Of a DNA stretch of 11,051 nucleotides, positions 7,754 to 11,051 are shown piece after piece; within the stretch, counting starts at the first letter, position 1, and every line of letters starts with the position of its first letter. The position numbers and the translations under genes were made by a program. The DNA is from Bacillota bacterium (GTDB lineage Bacteria; Bacillota; Clostridia; Clostridiales; Clostridiaceae), in assembly GCA_023427705.1 (NCBI GenBank), contig JAEZAL010000011.1, positions 1 to 11,051 on the forward strand. The letters run 5' to 3'. Below the pieces are notes generated by a model, which saw only the letters and a program-made list of their open reading frames with translations, ran no database searches and was not told the origin of the DNA.

Positions 7754-7796
7754 TTAAAAACCTCCTTAAGTTATGAACAAAATAATATTCACAGAA

Positions 7797-7833
7797 ATCA
7801 TATAGATATATAGATAAATATATAGATAAAATA
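7797..7833. other. AT-rich DNA unwinding element with TATAGATA repeats
   Basis: Three copies of TATAGATA start at 7801, 7809 and 7821 within a tract that is A/T except for the single G of each repeat (and a C at 7799). It lies immediately beyond the DnaA-trio run, on the side away from the DnaA boxes, which is where the duplex opens in the B. subtilis model. Confidence 0.6.
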
Positions 7834-7855
7834 TAATAATAGTAGTAGTAGGGGC
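7834..7855 (+). other. DnaA-trio element and GC cluster
   Basis: Six in-register trinucleotides, TAATAATAGTAGTAGTAG (7834-7851), are followed by GGGC (7852-7855) and then tandem DnaA boxes. The trio consensus is 3'-[G/A]AT-5', that is TAG or TAA read 5' to 3', beginning next to a GC-rich spacer beside a DnaA box. Both order and polarity fit. DnaA would extend from the boxes onto this single strand. Confidence 0.7.
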
Positions 7856-7872
7856 TGTTGATATGTTGATAA
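7856..7872 (-). promoter_or_regulatory. tandem weak DnaA boxes beside the trio
   Basis: TGTTGATAT (7856-7864) and TGTTGATAA (7864-7872) share one base and repeat every 8 bp in the same orientation. The minus-strand forms differ from TTATCCACA by two and one base. Their position next to the GC cluster matches the paired boxes that load DnaA onto the trio in B. subtilis. Confidence 0.6.
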
Positions 7873-7917
7873 GTACCCTTAGCCCTTGAAAATACTAAAA
7901 AGTTAATAAAAAAATAT

Positions 7918-7926
7918 TGTGGATAA
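7918..7926 (-). promoter_or_regulatory. DnaA box (perfect)
   Basis: TGTGGATAA on the plus strand, the exact complement of the consensus TTATCCACA. It lies in the dnaA-dnaN gap, 46 bp from the tandem boxes and in the same orientation. Confidence 0.8.
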
Positions 7927-7947
7927 GTGAAGCAAAAAATACATATC

Positions 7948-7956
7948 TTATCCACA
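7948..7956 (+). promoter_or_regulatory. DnaA box (perfect)
   Basis: Exact TTATCCACA in the dnaA-dnaN gap. It is oriented opposite to the box at 7918, with 21 bp between them. Confidence 0.8.
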
Positions 7957-7985
7957 GTATTAACAAGCAATATTGTTTTTAATAG

Positions 7986-7994
7986 TTATCCACA
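7986..7994 (+). promoter_or_regulatory. DnaA box (perfect)
   Basis: Exact TTATCCACA, 32 bp before the dnaA stop codon and in direct orientation with the box at 7948. Confidence 0.8.
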
Positions 7995-8026
7995 AACAAT
8001 TCAATATAGTTATGTACAGTTGTTAG

Positions 8027-9382
8027 TTAATTTTGAGTTAGTTTCTTTGTTATATCATTTACTGTATGTTGTAAGCTCTCATCAGTATTTAATGTATCTG
8101 AGATTTTTTCATATGCATGTATAACAGTGGTATGATCCCTTCCCCCAAATTCTTCACCTATTTTAGGTAATGACATATCTGTAAGTTTTCTACTTAAATA
8201 CATAGCAATTTGTCTAGGATATGCTACATTTCTTGTTCGTCTTTGAGATTTTAAGTCTTCCACTCTAAGATTAAAATATCCAGCAACAACATCTTGTATA
8301 ACATCTATTGTTATATTTTTATTTTGCTTATTAGAAATTATATCTTTTAAAGCTTCACTTGCTAACTCGACAGTAATTGGTCTATTTGTAAGAGATGAAT
8401 AAGCAACTATTCTAATTAAGGCTCCTTCTAGTTCTCTAATATTAGACTTAATTTTTGTAGCAATATACACCATTACTTCATTAGCAACATTTAATTTTTC
8501 TACATCTGCTTTTTTCTTTAGAATTGCCATTCTAGTTTCGAAATCTGGTGGTTGAATATCTGCAATTAACCCCCATTCAAATCTTGATCTAAGCCTATCT
8601 TCTAAAGTAGGTATTTCTTTTGGTGGTCTATCAGATGATAGAATAATTTGCTTGTTTGCATCGTGCAATTCATTAAAGGTGTGGAAAAACTCTTCTTGAG
8701 TTCTTTCTTTTCCAGCAATAAATTGAACATCATCTATTAGTAATATATCCACATTTCTATATTTATTTCTAAATTCTTCATTTCTATCGTCTCTAATAGC
8801 ATTAATAAGTTCATTAGTAAACTTTTCAGAAGATACATAAACTACTTTAGCATTAGAGTTATTTTGAAGCGCATAGTGCCCTATAGCATGCATTAAGTGG
8901 GTTTTACCAAGTCCTACACCACCATAAATAAATAAAGGATTATAGGCTTTCGCAGGAGCTTCTGCAACAGCTAAGGAAGCAGCGTGGGCAAATCTATTAC
9001 TATTACCTATGACAAATGAATCAAATGTGTATTTTGGATTTAATGTACTAGACATTTCGTCATTTACATTAACTGAGGATTTATCATCAGCTTTTGAATT
9101 CTTTTCTTCCTTTTCTTCAACTTCTTGAATATCAGATGCAACTAAAAAATCAACATTATAAACTTTAGAACAAGCAGCTTCTATGGAGTTTACAACTAAG
9201 TCCTTATATCTTTTTTCTAAGATATCTTGCGTAAAAGCATTTGGGACGCTGATTTTTATAGTAGTGGAAGATATAGAAAGAGGTTCACAGCTTTTAATCC
9301 AAGTATTAAAGCTTACTTCACTCATTTCACCTTTAATAATATTTAATGTTTTTTCCCATAATGATTTAAGATCATTATTCAT
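8027..9382 (-). CDS. dnaA: chromosomal replication initiator DnaA
   Basis: DnaA binds DnaA boxes, oligomerises with ATP and opens oriC. The protein has 451 residues, the usual length. Domain I (about 1-80) starts MNNDLKSLWEKTL. Domain II is a short acidic linker (about 85-112). The AAA+ domain III carries Walker A GGVGLGKTH (154-162), Walker B ILLIDDVQ (213-220), sensor I ILSSDRPP (247-254), the RSRFEWG box with the arginine finger (265-271) and sensor II NIRELEGAL with Arg316. Domain IV ends with the DNA-binding signature GGRDHTTVIHAYEKI (413-427). The ATG follows GGAGG nine bases upstream. Origin sequences lie on both sides of the gene. A DnaA-box-like site overlaps its candidate promoter, which suggests autoregulation. 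Confidence 0.98.
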   Translation of the reverse strand: MNNDLKSLWEKTLNIIKGEMSEVSFNTWIKSCEPLSISSTTIKISVPNAFTQDILEKRYKDLVVNSIEAACSKVYNVDFLVASDIQEVEEKEEKNSKADDKSSVNVNDEMSSTLNPKYTFDSFVIGNSNRFAHAASLAVAEAPAKAYNPLFIYGGVGLGKTHLMHAIGHYALQNNSNAKVVYVSSEKFTNELINAIRDDRNEEFRNKYRNVDILLIDDVQFIAGKERTQEEFFHTFNELHDANKQIILSSDRPPKEIPTLEDRLRSRFEWGLIADIQPPDFETRMAILKKKADVEKLNVANEVMVYIATKIKSNIRELEGALIRIVAYSSLTNRPITVELASEALKDIISNKQNKNITIDVIQDVVAGYFNLRVEDLKSQRRTRNVAYPRQIAMYLSRKLTDMSLPKIGEEFGGRDHTTVIHAYEKISDTLNTDESLQHTVNDITKKLTQN

Positions 9383-9417
9383 TGTATATCCTCCATAAAA
9401 AATTTTTTTTTATAAAA

Positions 9418-9445
9418 ATTATTCTAGTTAATAACAAAATATCAA
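9418..9445 (-). promoter_or_regulatory. candidate dnaA promoter
   Basis: On the minus strand TTGATA (-35, 9445-9440) is followed by 16 bases and AATAAT (-10, 9423-9418), each one mismatch from consensus. The -35 is inside ATATCAACA (9439-9447), a two-mismatch relative of the DnaA box. An alternative in the same stretch is TTGTTA, 17 bases, TATAAA, starting seven bases further downstream. Either gives a leader of a few tens of bases before dnaA. Confidence 0.45.
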
Positions 9446-9512
9446 CACAATTATTAACATATGATTTTAGTTGTTAATAAGTTGAATATAAATATTCACA
9501 TGTTAATAATTA

Positions 9513-9521
9513 TGTTGATAA
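9513..9521 (-). promoter_or_regulatory. DnaA box (one mismatch)
   Basis: TGTTGATAA on the plus strand, that is TTATCAACA on the minus strand. It is the same variant found beside the DnaA-trio at 7864-7872. Confidence 0.55.
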
Positions 9522-9537
9522 AAAAATAAGTCACTAT

Positions 9538-9546
9538 TTATCCACA
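9538..9546 (+). promoter_or_regulatory. DnaA box (perfect)
   Basis: Exact TTATCCACA. A TTATGTACA follows six bases downstream in the same orientation. Confidence 0.8.
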
Positions 9547-9639
9547 ATATAATTATGTACAATTTTTCACATTATTAACATGGTATAAAAGCAATATTTA
9601 AGCTAAAAATAGAATATATATAATAAAAATAAAGAAAAA

Positions 9640-9686
9640 GTGAACAAGTTATCAACAAATTAATCCACAGATGTGGATAAGTTCAC
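9640..9686. repeat. dyad symmetry built around three DnaA boxes
   Basis: Outer arms GTGAAC (9640-9645) and GTTCAC (9681-9686) enclose TTATC/GATAA. The core holds TTATCAACA (9649-9657, +), TAATCCACA (9661-9669, +) and the exact box TGTGGATAA (9672-9680, -). The last two face each other across 2 bp, making the palindrome ATCCACA-GA-TGTGGAT. This is the densest box cluster in the window. Confidence 0.7.
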
Positions 9687-9698
9687 CTGAAAATAAAA

Positions 9699-9707
9699 TT
9701 ATTCACA
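9699..9707 (+). promoter_or_regulatory. DnaA box (one mismatch)
   Basis: TTATTCACA, differing from the consensus at position 5 only. It lies 18 bp after the clustered boxes. Confidence 0.5.
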
Positions 9708-9711
9708 GTCA

Positions 9712-9733
9712 TAACTTATAATAACATAAGTTA
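9712..9733. repeat. inverted repeat in upstream oriC
   Basis: TAACTTAT (9712-9719) and ATAAGTTA (9726-9733) form an 8-bp perfect inverted repeat around six bases. It lies between DnaA boxes at 9699 and 9752. No known protein site is recognised. Confidence 0.4.
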
Positions 9734-9751
9734 AATGAAGTATTCAATAAG

Positions 9752-9760
9752 TTATCCACA
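9752..9760 (+). promoter_or_regulatory. DnaA box (perfect)
   Basis: Exact TTATCCACA in the upstream origin cluster. Confidence 0.8.
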
Positions 9761-9785
9761 AATTCTGTGATAATATTTAGTGTAT

Positions 9786-9794
9786 TTATCAACA
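9786..9794 (+). promoter_or_regulatory. DnaA box (one mismatch) near the rpmH promoter
   Basis: TTATCAACA, 21 bp upstream of the -35 of the rpmH promoter. It is the last box-type site before the promoter, so bound DnaA could influence rpmH operon transcription. This effect is inference. Confidence 0.5.
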
Positions 9795-9815
9795 GAACTT
9801 GAAAATTATAGTGTA

Positions 9816-9844
9816 TTGACATAAAAACATGATATATATATAAT
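9816..9844 (+). promoter_or_regulatory. rpmH operon promoter
   Basis: Both hexamers are perfect: TTGACA (9816-9821), a 17-base spacer and TATAAT (9839-9844). Transcription would start near 9851, giving a leader of about 65 bases. The leader contains a small ATAGT/ACTAT hairpin at about 9871-9884. This is the strongest vegetative promoter in the window and fits a highly expressed ribosomal protein gene. Confidence 0.85.
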
Positions 9845-9915
9845 GATAAGGTAAATCTAAAAATGGAATTATAGTTTTTACTATAGAAATTACAATTTAA
9901 AGGGGGTGTAGTGAA

Positions 9916-10050
9916 ATGTTCATGACATACCAACCAAAAAAGAGACAAAGAAAAAAGGAACATGGCTTCAGAAAGAGAATGAAAACTTCATCAGGCAGAA
10001 ATGTTCTTAAGAGAAGAAGACAAAAAGGTAGAAAAAGATTAACAGCATAA
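9916..10050 (+). CDS. rpmH: 50S ribosomal protein L34
   Basis: L34 is a small, very basic protein of the large ribosomal subunit. The 44 codons read MFMTYQPKKRQRKKEHGFRK onward and end in the typical RRQKGRKRLTA. Length and sequence match the family completely, including the central HGFRKRMKTSSGRNVL. The ATG is preceded by AAAGGGGGTG at suitable spacing. It is the first gene of the rightward operon, and a hairpin terminator or attenuator follows directly, with its stem starting inside the stop codon. The gene is short and rich in lysine and arginine codons (AAA, AGA), in keeping with the AT-rich genome. Confidence 0.98.
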   Translation: MFMTYQPKKRQRKKEHGFRKRMKTSSGRNVLKRRRQKGRKRLTA

Positions 10051-10074
10051 GGGCCGCAAATAGTGGCCTTTTTT
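10049..10074 (+). terminator. intrinsic terminator or attenuator after rpmH
   Basis: AAGGGCCGC (10049-10057) pairs with GTGGCCTTT (10063-10071), with two G-U wobbles, around a five-base AAATA loop. A run of six T follows from 10069. Genes further right share the direction and have no obvious promoter of their own, so it is probably partial, lowering rnpA relative to rpmH. Confidence 0.65.
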
Positions 10075-10096
10075 CTGCAATAGCAGAAAAAAAAGG
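10067..10096 (+). promoter_or_regulatory. second hairpin overlapping the terminator U-tract and the rnpA ribosome binding site
   Basis: TTTTTTCTGC (10069-10078) and GCAGAAAAAA (10083-10092) are perfectly complementary around AATA. With a two-base bulge the helix can extend so that CC (10067-10068) pairs with the GG (10095-10096) of the rnpA Shine-Dalgarno. Its left arm uses bases of the terminator stem and U-tract, so the two structures exclude each other. Confidence 0.55.
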
Positions 10097-10111
10097 AGAT
10101 TAAAGTTTCTA

Positions 10112-10465
10112 ATGATGTACAGGTTAAGAAAAAACAATGAATTTAAATTAGTTTATAGAAGAGGCAAGTCTCTAGCTAACAATCTTTTAGTTTTATATAT
10201 ATATAATAATAGAAGAAATAAAACTAAAGATGGGAATACTTATAATAAGGTAGGAATTTCAGTAAGCAAGAAAGTTGGAAATAGTGTTATCAGAAGTAGA
10301 AGTAAACGATTGATAACCGAAAGCTATAGACTAAATGAAAAAGATCTTAAAACTGGTTATGATTTTGTTTTTATAGCGAGAAACTCTATAGAGGGAAAAA
10401 GCTTCTTTGAAGTAGAGGATGCGATGAAAAAACTTTTTTCAAAGGCAGGCTTATATAAGCAATGA
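10112..10465 (+). CDS. rnpA: ribonuclease P protein component
   Basis: RnpA is the protein subunit of RNase P, helping the catalytic RNA bind and process tRNA precursors. The protein has 117 residues, normal for the family. It shows the N-terminal RLRKNNEFKLVYRRGKS, the central VGISVSKKVGNSV (47-59) and the RNR-motif helix, here RSRSKRLITESYR (61-73). The central asparagine of RNR is replaced by serine. Two ATG codons are adjacent (10112 and 10115); the Shine-Dalgarno AAGGAG ends 13 bases before the first, a long spacing. The stop codon overlaps the yidD start as ATGA, implying translational coupling. Confidence 0.95.
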   Translation: MMYRLRKNNEFKLVYRRGKSLANNLLVLYIYNNRRNKTKDGNTYNKVGISVSKKVGNSVIRSRSKRLITESYRLNEKDLKTGYDFVFIARNSIEGKSFFEVEDAMKKLFSKAGLYKQ

Positions 10466-10671
10466 AAAAATTAATGTTAAAATCTATACATTTATATAGG
10501 AAATATATTTCGCCAATGAGACCACCAACATGCATATATGTTCCTACATGTTCAGAATATGCTATTGAAGCTATAAATAAATATGGGGCTTTGAAGGGTG
10601 GTTTTTTAGCTATAAAGAGAATTTTAAGATGCCATCCCTTTGCCAAGGGTGGATATGATCCGTTAAAATAA
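10462..10671 (+). CDS. yidD: membrane protein insertion efficiency factor YidD
   Basis: YidD is a small membrane-associated protein that assists YidC-dependent insertion. The 69 residues contain the whole family signature: YRKYISPMRPPTCIYVPTCS (12-31), then YAIEAINKYGALKGGFLAIKR and a final RCHPFAKGGYDPLK. Three conserved cysteines are at 24, 30 and 57. A short amphipathic N-terminal helix is predicted and there is no full transmembrane segment. The start overlaps the rnpA stop by four bases (ATGA), and no strong Shine-Dalgarno precedes it (AAAGGCAGG is 12 bases away), so it probably depends on ribosomes finishing rnpA. yidC follows 18 bases after its stop. Confidence 0.95.
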   Translation: MKKLMLKSIHLYRKYISPMRPPTCIYVPTCSEYAIEAINKYGALKGGFLAIKRILRCHPFAKGGYDPLK

Positions 10672-10689
10672 GGAGGCTGTGCTCAAAAT

Positions 10690-11051
10690 ATGATGAAGTT
10701 CTTACAACCTATTACAAATTTTTTAACTATTATATTTGAAGGAATGCATAATGTAATATTAAACTTATTTAATTTAGAACCTAGTGGGGTATCTTATATA
10801 TTAACTATAGCTTTATTTACATTAATAATAAGATTATTAATTCTTCCTTTAAATATAAAAGCAAACAGATCAAATGCAAGAATGCAAGAAATTCAACCTG
10901 AACTAACTGCTATTCAAAAGAAGTATGCAAATGATCCTCAAAAAATGCAAGCTGAGTATTCAAAATGTATGAAGGACAATAATGTTAGTATGTTTGGAGG
11001 ATGTCTTCCAACTTTATTACCATTACCAATACTTTTTGCACTTTACTATGT
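10690..11051 (+). CDS. yidC: membrane protein insertase YidC/SpoIIIJ (partial, 3' end outside window)
   Basis: YidC inserts proteins into the cytoplasmic membrane alone or with SecYEG. Only the first 120 codons are present, and the frame remains open at the right edge. The N-terminus lacks a lipoprotein signal of the SpoIIIJ type. A transmembrane segment at about 34-54 contains the conserved groove arginine (RLLILPL, Arg48). The cytoplasmic hairpin with coiled-coil character follows (MQEIQPELTAIQKKY, 65-79). A second membrane segment begins at about 103 (GGCLPTLLPLPILFALYY). ATG codons at 10690 and 10693 are both possible. AGGAGG at 10671-10676 overlaps the yidD stop and is 13 bases from the first ATG, a long spacing. 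Confidence 0.93.
   Translation, partial: MMKFLQPITNFLTIIFEGMHNVILNLFNLEPSGVSYILTIALFTLIIRLLILPLNIKANRSNARMQEIQPELTAIQKKYANDPQKMQAEYSKCMKDNNVSMFGGCLPTLLPLPILFALYY

Larger units (their letters stand above)
7754..8026. other. oriC: oriC, downstream part with unwinding region (dnaA-dnaN gap)
   Basis: This 273-base gap contains three perfect DnaA boxes, two weaker tandem boxes, a GC cluster, a DnaA-trio run and an AT-rich unwinding tract. It corresponds in position and order to the incC/unwinding part of the bipartite B. subtilis origin. Initiator loading and first strand opening would occur at about 7797-7872. dnaA is read toward this region, so the fork leaving rightward meets dnaA head-on, as in B. 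subtilis. Confidence 0.8.
9383..9815. other. oriC: oriC, upstream part (dnaA-rpmH gap)
   Basis: No protein gene lies here. The stretch holds eight DnaA-box-type sites: three exact and five with one mismatch, on both strands. There are also further two-mismatch relatives (four copies of TTATTAACA in either orientation, one TTATGTACA). It corresponds to the incA/incB part of the bipartite B. subtilis origin upstream of dnaA. The AT content is very high, with an A6T9 run at 9397-9411. The leftward dnaA promoter and rightward rpmH promoter lie at opposite ends. Confidence 0.8.

Noticed and set aside
7797..7851. Short tandem repeats as a CRISPR array or microsatellite
   Set aside because: The repeats are 3 and 8 bases long without spacers. 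Position and polarity fit origin elements far better.
7737..7970. Open frame of 77 codons on the minus strand
   Set aside because: It runs through the origin unwinding region and DnaA boxes. The Tyr and Ile runs are just translations of the TAG/TAA and TATAGATA repeats.
9379..9396. Five-codon mini-ORF (ATG GAG GAT ATA CAA stop) overlapping the dnaA start
   Set aside because: Its first codons are the dnaA Shine-Dalgarno itself and nothing resembling a ribosome binding site precedes it, so it is unlikely to be translated.
9709..9963. Open frame of 84 codons on the minus strand
   Set aside because: It overlaps rpmH antisense, its promoter and three DnaA boxes. Its composition is that of non-coding AT-rich DNA.
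10386..10646. Open frame of 86 codons on the minus strand
   Set aside because: It is antisense to rnpA and yidD, both of which are certain genes.

Overview
The window is a chromosomal replication origin region from a low-GC Gram-positive bacterium, most likely Clostridium sensu stricto. The evidence is the gene order, the extreme AT bias, strong AGGAGG-type ribosome binding sites, and the sequences of L34, YidD, RemB and the gyrase subunits. I cannot name the species from sequence alone. The window shows the usual dnaA-side gene order in inverted orientation: dnaA, dnaN, yaaA, recF, remB, gyrB and gyrA all read leftward on the minus strand. The leader of an rRNA operon follows gyrA in the same direction. 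To the right of the origin, rpmH, rnpA, yidD and yidC read rightward.

Layout from left to right. Bases 1-159 are the promoter and leader of an rRNA operon on the minus strand, whose 16S gene should begin just beyond the left edge. Bases 160-375 are AT-rich and hold a partial duplicate of that promoter. The gyrA terminator is at 376-422. gyrA (441-2984), gyrB (3006-4919), remB (4975-5235), recF (5249-6334), yaaA (6399-6611) and dnaN (6653-7753) form a tightly spaced series with internal promoters likely before gyrB and perhaps recF. Bases 7754-8026 are the downstream half of oriC. dnaA occupies 8027-9382. Bases 9383-9815 are the upstream half of oriC. A consensus promoter at 9816-9844 then drives rpmH (9916-10050), rnpA (10112-10465), yidD (10462-10671) and yidC, which is cut by the right edge.

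The origin is bipartite, as in Bacillus subtilis, with DnaA-box clusters on both sides of dnaA. The dnaA-dnaN gap holds what looks like a complete unwinding module: tandem DnaA boxes, a short GC cluster, a run of six TAA/TAG trinucleotides matching the DnaA-trio element, and an AT-rich tract with TATAGATA repeats. DnaA would load there and melt the DNA. DnaN is the sliding clamp of the replisome, RecF acts at stalled or gapped forks, and gyrase removes supercoils ahead of the fork. The right-hand operon links ribosomal protein L34 and the RNase P protein with two membrane-insertion factors.

Nothing here suggests a mobile element, CRISPR array, tRNA or horizontally acquired system. The genes are conserved housekeeping genes. 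The interesting signals are regulatory: the origin architecture, a hairpin that may bridge a distant Shine-Dalgarno to the yaaA start, and mutually exclusive hairpins between rpmH and rnpA.
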